64,000 bases of DNA from Salticus scenicus (lineage: Eukaryota > Arthropoda > Arachnida > Araneae > Salticidae): NCBI GenBank assembly GCA_963930645.1, contig OZ005659.1, positions 157,356,034 to 157,420,033 of the forward strand. The letters are read 5' to 3'. Numbering within the stretch: the first letter of the stretch is position 1; each line of letters begins with the position of its first letter. The position numbers and the translations under genes were made by a program. This document shows positions 36,041 to 48,578 of this stretch, piece after piece. The notes beneath the pieces are model-generated. The model was not told where the DNA came from, did not search any database, and saw only the letters and a list, made by a program, of their open reading frames with translations.

Positions 36041-36973
36041 TATATAAATATTCATTTATGCATATAACACACGCCTATTGTAATATTATTCATATTCATA
36101 CACACACATTTTGGAGCTGTACATATTTTCCATCATAAATATGAAGAATTTATCTTGCTAAATACATCCAAGTGGTAAAAGAAGCACTTCACAGTTCCTT
36201 AAAGCTCGTAAATCTATCTCTTTGTCCCAGTTATATCTTTTTACTAAAGGTAATACCATTACTATTTTGCGAAAACAAAATTCATTTAAATTGCATGTCA
36301 GGTATGCATTAAAAAGTATTAATAAGTTTATATGATTTTCGTAACTATACATTAAAACCAAGTTTTCTTTCTTATTTGTATTCTAATTCGGTAGTGTTGT
36401 GAACACGGAAATTAGAATATTAGTAGATTACGTGATAAAAATAATTTAGCTTGTGACATATTATTTAAGTGGGTTTTATGCCCAAGATAAGCACTTTTTT
36501 ATGACACATACGTGCATGTTTGTAGGTAAAATGATCTGAGAAAATTTAACTTTCAGTCGATTTTAAATCTTGTATTTTGATATTTTAACGCATAAAATAA
36601 TAGAGTACGTATTAGAAAGGATGAAAAAAAAATCGTCATTTGAAATATGATAGGAGTTTAATAATACTTGTGTTTTGGTCCTATGACTATTTTTGAAAAT
36701 TATTATTATTGTTAGTAGTAGTAATAGTATGACAGGTTGTAATATTTCTTTCAATCAGGGATTTGGCGTCAATGCTCTTTACCGTATTCAACCTCAAATT
36801 TGATATTTCTTTTTATGTTGAAAAAATAAATGAAAACAAAAAAATAAATTAATAACGCGCAGATTTTTTTTTTTTTAATAGTTAAAATACAATTTAGAAA
36901 AATTGTGTTGAAAAATGGAAGAGATTCAGTATAGAACGATTAATATTATGTATTATTATTATTAAAATTATAC
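36041..36973. other. AT-rich gap, no gene seen
   Basis: No recognisable feature beyond short microsatellites (TATTATTATT near 36951). Confidence 0.45.
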
Positions 36974-37212
36974 CTCTGGGGGTACCGGAACATGGGTTTA
37001 GCTCGCTCTGATCCGGATCAAAATTCGAGTTCCTGTTGTCTGGCTGGTGCTGCCATCATTCACCAGCTTCTGGAGCTAAAGGTCATTCTTCCTCCCTATG
37101 AGGCGCTCCTAATAACGGAAGACGCTTCCCTCATGCCTTAAAATATCCGGATAGTTCCACTACCGGGGCTCGGATTCTCCGAGTGGCATACGACAACAAC
37201 AACAACAAAAAC
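36974..37212 (+). mobile_element. Probable SINE or LINE 3' end with (CAA)n tail
   Basis: A GC-rich block in AT-rich surroundings, ending in (CAA)n (37191-37209). Near the start, GGGTTTAGCTCGCTCTG and, 20 bp further, AAATTCGAGTTCC could be worn A and B boxes of a tRNA-derived SINE. It is unlike the SINE family at 42329. A LINE 3' end is the alternative, since no clear target duplication was found. Confidence 0.45.
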
Positions 37213-38616
37213 ATGTATTATTATTATTATTATTATTTATTTATATTGAAAAAAATTGCAAAAAAGTTGATTTGCATGTATTTATTATCATTTTAGACAG
37301 ATATGACGTCATTAGCTACGCAAGAAATTTATTTGAAAATATTTATAATTATTATTTTAAAAATTACTGAAAATAAAGTTTCTAAAATAATGATGATAAA
37401 ATAAATGGAATTTTATGAAAGTAAAGAAATTTTATGTTATAAATTTTACTATTAAATTTTATTAAAATGATAAAATCTGTATATCGAAAGATTCTATTAT
37501 TTATGAGTCTAAAATAAATGAATAAGTGAATATCATTCTTTTTATGTCAAAAAAAAAAAAAAAGAACGTGCAAACACCTTTTTTTTTTTTTTTTTTTTAA
37601 TATATATATATAATTAAAAAAAAAAAAAAAATGGAACAGCTGCAGTATAAGACCTTTTAGCGAAATTTGAAATTTGGCAATTTAACATTTCTAGCTAAGA
37701 ACTTTACTTACGCAATTGCAATAGCCATTTAAATTCATCGCCAAAAGAACAACAAAAATCTAATAGCCGCCAAGGGGCTCCTATGCTAAATCTATACCAA
37801 AGAAACTTTTAGAAATGAATATAGTTAGTGATGCTAGGGAATGAAACATAGTTATACTGCATGCCTCTATATGGAAGAACGGATTAAAAAGAGACCTGTC
37901 GTAGTAGATTAAATTCTGTTTTGTATAGAATCTTGCATCTATTACTTAGAAAACAAAAGTAGGCTTAGTTTATATTAATAATAATAATTATTATTATTTG
38001 GCTATCATAGTCAGTCTTCGCAAAAGATTTAAATATGGAAATATTGTGTTTTCTTTAATTTTGTCGTGTAATTTACATGGATATAAAATTGTGAAGGTAC
38101 GCGATATTATTTGAACAACAATGTACACTTTTATCTTGTTATTAATTTATTATTTCCCCTTTCGCATGTGGTTTAACCCTGCGAGGAACCACGAAATTAT
38201 ACACATTTAAATCCGAAAGACACCAGAAATTACATTCAAGTTTAAAAATAAAGAAATAAATAACCTTTCATGCAAATGTAAAATTTTAAAAAGGTAAAAT
38301 TTTGTAGAAAAATTCTGGGATGATTTTTTGCACTAGAGGAATGAATAATTGCACCCAAGTGGCAAAGAAGGTGCGCATTAAAAAGTTAAATTTTGAGAAG
38401 CATTTTATCTTTGTTAAAGACTTTTTTTTGTGAATTTTAGATATTGGAATTACTTTCGAGGTTGAGGTTGTGATTCAGGTTGAGTGGATTTTATATCGCC
38501 CAAGAGCTACACAGTGTATAAATAATGACAATCTGGGATTTACTCGAGGTGGTATGGAGATATGCCATCACAATTTCGATTCTTTGCGATGGGGATAGAT
38601 TTTTCCCTTCTGTAAC

Positions 38617-38647
<31 letters not shown>

Positions 38648-39213
38648 GGAGTTATTTTTAAAGAAAATAAAAGTTTATTTTTTAACATATTAACATTACC
38701 CAAAAATGAATTTTCGGCCATAAATGGGAAGAAAAACTTACATAAAAGCCGAAAAAAAAATTATATATACTTATTTTTTATTTTTATTTTTTAATTTGGG
38801 TCTCTTTTTCAGGCTAAAATGGCATTAATAATAACAACAACAATAATATTAATGATAATGATAATCTGCAAAAATATTCGTAGGGCAAACCTCAACTATT
38901 GATTAATGTCGGTTTTCGATAAGATGACTTTCATTTATTTTGACCCAACCTAGTGCTTATGCATAGAATACGATACATTTATTAAGTTTTATATTAGTCT
39001 TTGTAAGTTAGGTGATAAAATAAAGCATATATATATTAGCTTAAGTGTCTGTACGTTTATCAGGAATATTTACAAAAGTTAAAGCAGGATAAAGAACTCA
39101 TAAGAACATATTTGAACTCTTAAATAAAAGCATTCTGGTGCTAAGTATTTAATAATTGAGTAATATTTCTACGCTTCATTTAAAGAATTTATTAAAATAA
39201 ATTTTACACTCGG

Positions 39214-39249
<36 letters not shown>

Positions 39250-39349
39250 ATTATTTTCTACAATTAGTTATTGCAGAAAATAATAATAATAATAATAAAA
39301 TAAAATAAATAAATAATATATATATATATATATATATACTAACCGCCCT
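37213..39349. other. AT-rich gap with simple repeats
   Basis: Holds poly(A) and poly(T) at about 37549-37563, 37579-37598 and 38622-38647, and (TA)n at about 39317-39339. No gene recognised. Confidence 0.5.
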
Positions 39350-39665
39350 TGGCGACCAGCTGGTTCACGATCCTTGAAAAATCGAACTTTACGAAACTCT
39401 CGCTCACTGGCGACAGCGGCGCCTTTTTCCCGTTTTAGGTCTTACAACAGCTTATTGTCATATAGTGAAAAAAGCTTTATTGAAAAATTCAATCGCAGTA
39501 AATTCCCACTCGGTAGCGCCTGCGGCGCCCTCTTCCAGTTTCAATATCTGAAACAGCCTGTTCGTTCACCATGTTATGATCTTTCATATTTCTGATTTAA
39601 CAAAGTTCACTCGGTGGCAACTGCGGTGCCTTGACCCCGTTTTAGAACTTACATTGCGGATTCAG
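39350..39665 (+). repeat. GC-rich imperfect tandem repeat, about 100-bp unit
   Basis: Three copies of a motif like TTCACTCGGTGGC.ACTGCGG followed by GCC and CCCGTTTTAG occur at about 39402, 39507 and 39608 (offsets about 102-105 bp). The units differ at many positions, so the array is old. It is unusually GC-rich for the window. An open frame at 39374-39595 crosses it but has no recognisable motif. Confidence 0.6.
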
Positions 39666-39779
39666 AATGTCATCAAAAACTGCAGGCATGCAGAAAATTA
39701 AAAAAATTATAACGGATTCAGTTTTTGAAAAAATCTCTCAATCTTTTGAAATATGATTCGTCTAATCGAAGTCTATGTA

Positions 39780-39825
<46 letters not shown>

Positions 39826-41489
39826 GAAATGATTTATCTCAAAAAGATTTTTGAGTTATAAAATGTTTTGTGAAAAAATCGTTGTTTCGTAAAATCTAAA
39901 AATATGAACCGCTAATTGGTCGACTTTTTAATTAATATCTCCGGAACTAATTAAAATTTTTAAATACTTTTTTCTTTATGCACTCGGGCAGGCTTCTTTG
40001 CACCTGTATGTCAAGTTTTCCTGTTACAATCCTGTTACTTTCATACTAAGTATTTCCTAAAACTGAAAAAAAAAAAAAAAAAAAAAAAAAATAGAGCAGA
40101 AATTTTCTGTAAATGATTTTCAGAAAACTAGAATAATAATAATGAAAAAAGAACATATATTTGAAATTCATCTTTATTATTTTCGTTTGATTTTTAAAGA
40201 AAAGTTTACTTATTTTAGATCTATAAAACTTATTTATATGCAAAGCAAACTAAGGAAAAATTTTGTTAGTTTGAAACTTGTTTAATGGACAATATTAAAT
40301 TTAATTAGAATGACATTTTTTTAAAAAATAGATTTTCGTGATACGCATTTTTAATAAAACAAAATTATAACGGTTTAAATGAAAACAAATTTCATATATA
40401 TATTATATAAGACGTGACCAGAAATTTTTCATAAAGCAAAATTAGTACCAAAATTCTCCGATAGGGGAGACTTGGGCGCTGTGTTCACGAACGCACTATG
40501 GCATTTTTACAATAGAGCTACATTATGCAACTTTCCGAGTGCATACGTGATTTTAAAAGTTTTGAGCACGAAAAAAGTTGATACTTACAATTAATGCACA
40601 GAAAAGGGATTATGTAAAGTTTCATTAATGCTTGAATAGAACTGCATAGACTGAAATGAATGGCTTACGATATTAAACTCGGAGAAAATATTCATTTATT
40701 AATTAACATAAGGATCACCACATGCAATATGTACAAATTTACACAATTAAGATAGATTATGGAAATTTTGTAGTGCGTATGTGGTAGAAGCGTCGAATTC
40801 TCCCCTAACGGCAAATTTTGGATTTTTTTTTTTTCTTTTGTGGAAATCATCTCCTCGTGTTATTCGCAGTCTGATTATAAAATTTGGTTTCATTACATTC
40901 ATTACTTTTCACTGTGGATGCCTCCAAACATCCAAACTGAAAAGTTATTTTATGGCCACCCTTTCCTTTGATTTAGTTATTAATGAATATTTTATTTATT
41001 TTAGAAGTGTATAAAACTAATTACGAAGTATAAAATTAGTTGAAAAGTTATGTAATTTAAAACCACATAAACACACACGCAAGAAAAAAAAAAAAAAAAG
41101 TTTTAGGAGATGAACAATATATTTTTTAATTATTTAAATTAAGAAAATCGATTACACATATCAAGCTTTAGTAAATGAAATAGTTAAAAATTAATAAATA
41201 ATCTTATGATTTGATTAATTTTTCGCAGAATGTTCTATAGTAAATGTTTACAAATCTGCAGCTAATTTCTAGTCTATTCAAGTATCCTTTGTGTATCACA
41301 ATCAATAGTAGTCCTTTACTATCGATGGCGATTTAATTTTGAAATTACATTCATACTTTCGATTATTACTATATTTTTATCTGTATATGAATTTAAAGTA
41401 CCTCTTTTCCCACTTATTTTGGTAGAAATTAATATACACTTGATGCTATCCAGTTTAAACACGCTCAGATGCATATACGTGTGTGTATG
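39666..41489. other. AT-rich gap, no gene seen
   Basis: Holds poly(A) at about 39780-39811, 40065-40091 and 41083-41098. No gene or repeat family recognised. Confidence 0.45.
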
Positions 41490-41491
41490 TA

Positions 41492-41702
41492 CAGTCGGTA
41501 AAAAATGTCTCTGAACACTAGCAAAAATTCCTATAAAAAAGGTACACTCAATACAGTTTTGTTAAATAAATCCTTGTTGAATCCTGTTTTTAGACTGACT
41601 AAGGACAGGATTCGACAAGGATTTATTTAACCAAACTGTATTAAGTGTACTTTTTTTACATAGGAATTTTTGTTAGTATTCGGAGACTTTTGTTACCGAC
41701 TG
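41492..41702. mobile_element. Nearly palindromic Tc1/mariner-type MITE
   Basis: 211 bp flanked by TA (41490-41491 and 41703-41704), with ends CAGTCGGTAA and TTACCGACTG. The two halves (41492-41595 and about 41600-41702) are inverted copies of each other along almost their whole length, with scattered mismatches and almost no loop. TA duplication and CAGT ends place it in Tc1/mariner. Confidence 0.85.
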
Positions 41703-41704
41703 TA

Positions 41705-42315
41705 TGTGTAATTGAACATTTCCTTATTTTGATTTAATGGCACTCGTGATATTTTTCACAACTTATTTTATATATATGTATATTTTATATAAAATTATAT
41801 TTAACTATTATTATTATTAATATAGGATGGCATAAAGCTGAAATAGTACGAATATAGGTAGATATGTTTCCTTCTGTAATTTTTTTTTTTTTTTTAATGA
41901 TTTATCAAACGAAATAGTTTTTTCCACATTCTTTCTCATATTTAAATTAAGTTATTTTCAATTTACGTACGATCAGGAGCTCGCTACAAATTTGCTATTA
42001 TAGCCACTATCGAACGAAATAGTACATTGAGGCTCAACGACGAAAAAAATCTCCCTTAAACTTTTTTTCACCGGTTTGAGCTATTTTTAAAGGAGAAATG
42101 TTTAAAAATATGTTTTAATTGTTTATTCTCTTATTGCTTGTTTGATTCTTTTGTTTTGGTTTCATGTTGTTTTAACGTAAAAGCAAGATTATTTAAATAG
42201 CAACTAACTATCTAGGTATAATATTAAGGTAAGTTTGATGTCAAATTAAATTAAGTAAAAAAATCAATAAGTAAAATTTTTTGTTTTAAAAATCAAAAAG
42301 TAAAACTAATTGTTT
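41705..42315. other. AT-rich gap, no gene seen
   Basis: Only a poly(T) tract (about 41880-41896) noted. Confidence 0.45.
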
Positions 42316-42328
42316 CAATAACTAACAA

Positions 42329-42564
42329 GGCCCACCAGCGGCCGAGCGGTTCTGCGCTCAAAGCTGGTAGATGGGAGGTGCCGGGTTCGATCCCTGGTCG
42401 CGCTCATCGACCTAGCCGTTAGGAGTTTTCCGTGGTTTCCTCCGAAACTCGCGTAAATACGGGCTAGGACCCCTTAGAAAGACCCCCACGGAGGGCATTC
42501 CCCCCCTAGGCCTAGGACACACCAGGAGTCAATCGGCCTTAAATCCTACAACCAACCAACCAAC
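42329..42564 (+). mobile_element. tRNA-derived SINE, well preserved
   Basis: 236 bp with a perfect 13-bp target duplication CAATAACTAACAA (42316-42328 and 42565-42577). The head has an A box within GCGGCCGAGCGGTTCTGCGC (about 42338-42357) and a canonical B box GGGTTCGATCCC (42383-42394), the internal Pol III promoter. The body carries CCGTGGTTTCCTCCGAAAC, GCGTAAATACGGGCTAGGAC and GGCCTAGGAC, and the 3' end is an (AACC)n tail. The head most resembles a tRNA with a long variable arm (Leu/Ser type), from the GGCCGAGCGGT start; that is tentative. Mobilised presumably by a LINE not present here. Confidence 0.9.
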
Positions 42565-42577
42565 CAATAACTAACAA

Positions 42578-43534
42578 AAAGACTTCACATATAAATTTTA
42601 TTTAATGAAATTTCATTTTTTTTGGTCTATGTGATTCCAGGGGTCTTAAATCTTCTGTTGCACGTTGCTTTTACTACGTGTAAAAAATTATTAATATCTA
42701 TCTATATCTATATATATATATATATATATATATACTTATGTATAAACTTTAAATATAACTTAGATTATTTAGAATAAAATAATAATAGTGTATATTTCAG
42801 AAAAATAGATAACAGTAAAATAGAGTATCGACTGAAAAAAAGAAGAAAAAAAAAATTGTAAATCATAAAAATATATATTTCTTTTGTTCGTTCCTTTGTT
42901 ATTGCAAATGTTTTGAGAAATTTTTCAAAATAACATTTTTCCATTTTTCTCAGTAGACTGTTTTTGACGTTAGATGTAATTTGTTTCAAAAAAGTAATAA
43001 TATCCAAACAACAACAATTGTGTGAAACTTTCATAACAGTTTTTTTTCCTTTAAATGATTACTCTAACAATATCCAGCATTTTAGAAATTAGAAAATAAA
43101 AATACAATTGTCCAATATTTAAAATAAATTTTGCAAAAATGCATAAATTTAAAGCAAGAAAAATTATGTTTTGATCTAATTGTATGTTATTATTTTTCTT
43201 AACTACACATTTAAAGATTTTGTTTTGTACAAATTCAAGAACTCTCTGTAAAAGCATTAATGTGTGTTGTAGTGTTTAAAGGGGAAAAAAAAGGTAGTGA
43301 AAGTAAAAATTACATGCTAATGTACTTTTTTACTTACTAAAAAAAAAAAAAAAAAAAAAAAAAAATCAGTCAGACTAATGTTTTATATAAAGAACGAAAC
43401 ATATTTATTTAAAAATAGCTTTCATGGACAATTAATCTGATAAATAAATAAAAAAATAATAATAATAAAAAAAAAAAAAAAAACACGGTTCTATTACACT
43501 TCTTTTAAATTTAAAAAAATCAAACGTACATTAT
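42578..43534. other. AT-rich gap with simple repeats
   Basis: Holds (TA)n at about 42710-42733, poly(A) at about 43339-43366 and 43464-43483. No gene recognised. Confidence 0.45.
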
Positions 43535-44794
43535 TACGTTCTTCTCAATATATATCAAGAGAAAGTACTGGATTCGAGAAAATTTTTGAACTCCAGTTTT
43601 TATAGATTTACACGTTTTAGGATATACTGAACACGATCTGGCTTTTTTTAGAAGATGTCTATCAGTTTGTCTGTGTGTGTATAACAAATTTTGTAGACGC
43701 TGTATCTCACGAACCAGTGAACGAAATTTAACAAAACTTGCTATTTAGTTGGACCCTAAAATATACTGGTGCTGATTAGATGTGGGGATTAGTCGCTCAA
43801 CAGGTGGCGATGTCATTCTATTTTTTCTAAATATTTAGCATGGTATTATGTGACAAAATTTCGTATAAATTACATAATGAGAGTTATTTTTCACGTGTGA
43901 TAGTAAAATTAATATGAAGTATTGATAATAGTAGTAGTAAACTAGAGAAAAAAAAAATTGGGCATGTTCGAGCATCGCCTATTCCCCTCCTGGGGGAAGT
44001 ACACCCCCGGGGAGCGTGATTTTTCAATATAGTTATCTTTCGAAAGATCTTGTCAATACCTTTAAAACGAATGGTTGAACCACAGATCTGTGATAATTTA
44101 GAACAAAGTTATCGATTTTGTTTTTTCCCTTTGTTCTTTTTTTTAACAAAAAGAGACTTAGGGGAAAAAATCGTATTTCTTCTGTTATTGACAAAAAATT
44201 GAATTTCTTTCGGCATTTAGTGATATATTTTTGTCAGTTAAAATCATCCTGATTTATTATGGAAAATAATTCAATAATTTAATAAATAATTTGTTTTAGA
44301 GTAAGTGCACCAGTGATTGTCACTTTTAGAGCAATCTCTGATGTTTTTAATGTTTTAGTCATCAGAAAATAATTTTAGAAATCTTAAGTTAGTACATATG
44401 GTATGAAAGATATTCAGGACCACATATATGTTAAAATTTATACATTTGATAACAATTTTTTTTTTAAATGAATTTTTATTTGACAACAACTCAATGGTCC
44501 AGTAATTGACACTGTCAGTTTTTAATTTTATCAGTAATTTGCCCCTATGTTCCAGTGTTTGACACAGCTAGTTATTCATTTTACCAGTTATTAGCACCCT
44601 ATGCTCCAGTGTTTGACATAAAATGTTAAAATTCTTATAGGTAAAATATATGATTTTATTTTTTTTTCTAATTTATTAATTATTTCGGGATAGATGTCAA
44701 TTACTGGAGCATGCCAATCACTGGAGCACCTAAATTATATGAATTTTGTGAAAATTGTATAGAAGAAAGTGTTGTGGTGGCCACATTCTTGTAG
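43535..44794 (+). mobile_element. Family B Helentron-like repeat, copy B1
   Basis: The 5' tip is TTCTTCTC....GAGAAAGTACTGG. An interior TGTC/TGTG microsatellite (about 43665-43680) and a block with GTATCTCACGAACCAGTGAA follow. The 3' end has AGAAGAAAGT (subterminal repeat, 44761-44770), a hairpin TGTGG-TGG-CCACA (about 44773-44785) and GTAG at 44791-44794. This is the same architecture as family A and it matches B2 along most of its length. A separate MITE is inserted near its 3' end. No coding region. Confidence 0.62.
44297..44738. mobile_element. MITE nested in copy B1, with repeated CCAGT-TTGACA motif
   Basis: Comparison with B2 shows about 430 bp extra in B1 here. The insert starts near TAAGTGCACCAGTGATTG and ends with its inverted form CAATCACTGGAGCACCTA. 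Inside, CCAGT(A/G)(A/T)TTGACA-like motifs recur at about 44496, 44553 and 44612, and inverted at about 44685. Exact ends and duplication are uncertain because the flank in B2 is not identical. Confidence 0.55.
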
Positions 44795-46245
44795 TTTTTA
44801 AATAGATATAAACATTTTCCCAAGAGACGATATTGAAAAAAAAGTAGGATTGTTATTTAGTCTATTTGAAAATGTACAAATATATAAATAGGTTATAAAT
44901 TATAATTTTCGAAGAAAACCTATCAAAACTGATTTTTTTTTTTTTTTTTAATTTATAAATTAGTAAATGGCTGTATCTGTTTGTGTGTACACTTCATAAT
45001 TAGACACACCAAGGCATGTTTACATATTTTGAAAGTCTGTCTATATCTTAAAATTTTGATCTCTAAGATAAACTTGAGATATAAAAGAAATATGATACAT
45101 AACATTAACTGCTCTCGAACATTTTATGTTTTGAAAGTACTTTGTACTCAAAAATAAATAAAGAAAGAAGAACATAAAAATAAAAGTAAAAATGAATAAA
45201 AACACATTTTTTAATAATTCTTTTTAACATATTATTGAATTTCATTTAACACGATTATCTATATAGAAAACTAAAAAAGTACTTTCTTACTTAAAAGTAA
45301 TGCTGTGTATTGATGGTAAAAGATCGATAAAAATATCTTTGCTTGTATGTGTTTTAAACTTTTATACTTAAAGAAAGTAATGAGCTAAGTTTTTCAGATA
45401 ACAAAATACCAAAAAATTTCGCATATTTTTATCGAATATTTAATTTTATTGAAGTTGAAAGAAAAACAATAATGCATATGTTGCTTGAATATTGGTGAAA
45501 ATGGGAAGTAATAATAGTAATTTGATTTTTCACTAAGAATCTTAGTAATCATTTTCATAACCAGCTAAAAGAAAAAAAAAAAGAGAGAGAGAGAGGGGGG
45601 GGGGGACTTAAGTGGAAAAATTGATTCATTCAGCTTATTATCTATTTATATTATATTTGTGTAACTAAAGAACTATTGCGAAATAATAGAGATAATGATT
45701 GATTTTAATAATGGTGATAAATATTAATCTTGATGACTAATCTATTATTTCCTATTTTTTTAAACATAATAAAGTTATTATTATTATTATTATTATTATT
45801 TTGTTACAATTTATATTTTTAGGGTCTTATTAACTTATCAACTGAAAGTTAGCGTAAACACAATTGGGGGTCCACAAAGACAGTTTGATCTGAAGACATG
45901 CAGACAGCTTGGCCTATTCAATAAATCCATTATATTTAAAACATCGTTAAAGTGCATTTTGATTTTTTAAAAATAGGGGCATAATTATTACCATTGAAGA
46001 AGAAATTTTACGCACAGAGGATATAAATTTCTGGTTTTCTCAAATTACTATACTATGGGCACTATACTAAATTTATGCTATTTATAACATTTAAATAACT
46101 AATCGCACTTAATTCAGTTTGTCATGTTGAATAAAAGACATAATTTTAAACTGTTAAATTAAAAAGGGTGAATTAGGTGATGCCTCAAGCTGAGAAAATA
46201 ACCAACCATCGTAAATAGTAAGTATTCACGTAAAAAAATTTCAAA
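44795..46245. other. AT-rich gap, no gene seen
   Basis: Holds a (GA)n-poly(G) tract at 45582-45605 and (TTA)n at about 45775-45800. No gene recognised. Confidence 0.45.
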
Positions 46246-46249
46246 TTAA

Positions 46250-48533
46250 CCCCTTCGGTCCCCATGCACATTGTAATATACATAACACTTTTCGCGCTGT
46301 ATTTTATGATGTATAGGTTTAAACATCGTTTCAACACCGAATGCACCTACAAGTGATCATCTAACATAAAGAATAACATCTATAACGCCATCTGATTTTT
46401 GTGTGTTGAGTTATAGTGCTTCTTATGTGAGTAGTTTGAAATTCGAATGGCCGTGACAGCAGTAAGCAGCAAATATTGTTAGTTTTTCGTTCTTATTTTT
46501 TCAAATGAGTGTCAAAACATATACGCATCACTAAAGTATGTATGGGTCTACGTAATAATGAAATTGTACAACAGGTATTTACTTTGGCTTCGTATTATAA
46601 CCTCTATAAAAAAATATGTACATCCTAATGTACATCCTGTCCCAATCAGTGGAAACACTGTACAAAGTTTTCGATTTGAACTTTTTGCGAGTAATAGTTA
46701 GACATACAATTCTTGAAAATATTTTTGCAGATTATTTTATCCTTCAAGATGAATAAGAAACTAAATAAATCTAATTTAGAAAATGAAAAATATGTAGATA
46801 AACTATTAGAATTGTTGAAAAATGGGGATGATTCGGATATTCATGACATAGAAGAAAGTGAAGATGAAGTTGGTGAAGATGAAAGAGTAAGAAGAGAACG
46901 GGAAGTTGAGGAAATCGGAGACAGTAGAGAAGATGAAATTTTAAATCCAGAGCCTACTACAGAAGGTTTTCGAAATAAGAAAAGAGTACGATGGAGGAAA
47001 CAAACACCCGATGTACCAAAATTCTAATGGATAGAGAATGACAAAATTGGCGATTCTATTGTATTGGATCCTATGCAATATTTTTCTAAATATATAACAG
47101 ATGAAATTTTTGAACAGATGGCCGAATGTACAAACATATACGCACTTCCACAAGGACAAACCCGATTCAAACCAACAAATGTTATTGAAATTGAAACTTT
47201 ATTTGGATTACATATTATGATTGGATGTCTAAATAAGTTCCCACGCATACGAATGTACTGGAGTTCCGTCCTTGGCATAAATGTTTTCTTAGAAAACATG
47301 TCAAAAAATAGATTCTTTCAGCTACGGACGATGCTACATTTGGTGAATAATTTAGAAAGGCCTAACGCTTGCACAGATAAATTTTACAAGGTCAGGCCTA
47401 TTATGGATGCAGTGCTAAAGCGCTGTAAGGAATTAGAAATTGTACAAAATATTTACATAGACGGACAAATGATCCCATTTACAGGAAAAATAAACATGTT
47501 GCAATATGTTCAAAATAAACCATGTAAGTGGGGATTAAAAATTTTTGTATTATGCAGTCAAAATGGACTTGCCCACAACTTTATACCATATCAAGGTAGT
47601 ACCACTGAAATAAATAGAGACAACGTGAAAAAATATGGCCAAAGTAGTGCAATTGTTTTAGAATTACTAGAAATCGCAAAGAAAGAATGTCATACAGTGT
47701 ATTTTGACAATTATTTCAACTCTTATGCTCTTCTTCTGCGATTATTGGAATCGAAAATGTATGCTGCTGGTACAGTTCGTATGAATAGGTTTTATAAACC
47801 ACATTTTATATGTGATAAAGATATAAAAAAGAAGAAAAGAGGCTATTCCGAAGATCCAGTTAGTCAGGATGGCATTATCATGGTAAAGTGGCTGGACAAC
47901 AAACCAGTTCATATGGCTTCCAACTTTGTTGGCACTGGAACAATTGATAAAGCAAAACGGTGGGATAAGCAAAAATCAGCATATATCGAAACTGCTAGAC
48001 CTGAAGCTGTTAGGAAATATAACAACAACATGGGAGGAGTTGATCTGCTCGATATGTATATAAGTTTATATCGCATATATATTAGATCTCGAAAATGGAC
48101 CCTTCGAGTAATTATGCATTTTGTGGATTTTGCTCTATCTAATAGTTGGATAGAGTATAAGCAAGATTGCATCGAAGCTAAAATTCATAAAAAAGATATT
48201 ATGGATTTGTTGGAATTTCGTATGCATGTTTCCAAAAGTTTAATTTATAAGAACAAGCTTGTAAAAGTAAAGAAACGTGATCGTCCTTCAAAAAGTGAAG
48301 GAGAAATTACACCGGAAAGAAAAAGAAAATTTCGTTGCTGTGAGAAAAGACCAATAAGAGAAATTCAACACGATAATGTAGACCATATGCCCCAAATCGA
48401 TGATAAAAAAGAAGCAACACGATGCAAGATGCCATTATGCAAAAGAAGGACACATTTTTATTGTGACAAATGTCGTGTCCATTTGCGTTTAGTAAAAGAG
48501 AGGAATTGTTCTGAAAGATTTCACAGAAAATAA

Positions 48534-48578
<45 letters not shown>

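Noticed and set aside
42329..42400. A functional tRNA gene
   Set aside because: A and B boxes are present, but the sequence continues into a 236-bp SINE with a tail and target duplication and does not close as a cloverleaf.
47742..48172. Minus-strand open frames across piggyBac copy 1
   Set aside because: Antisense shadows of the transposase; their mirror images also appear over copy 2.
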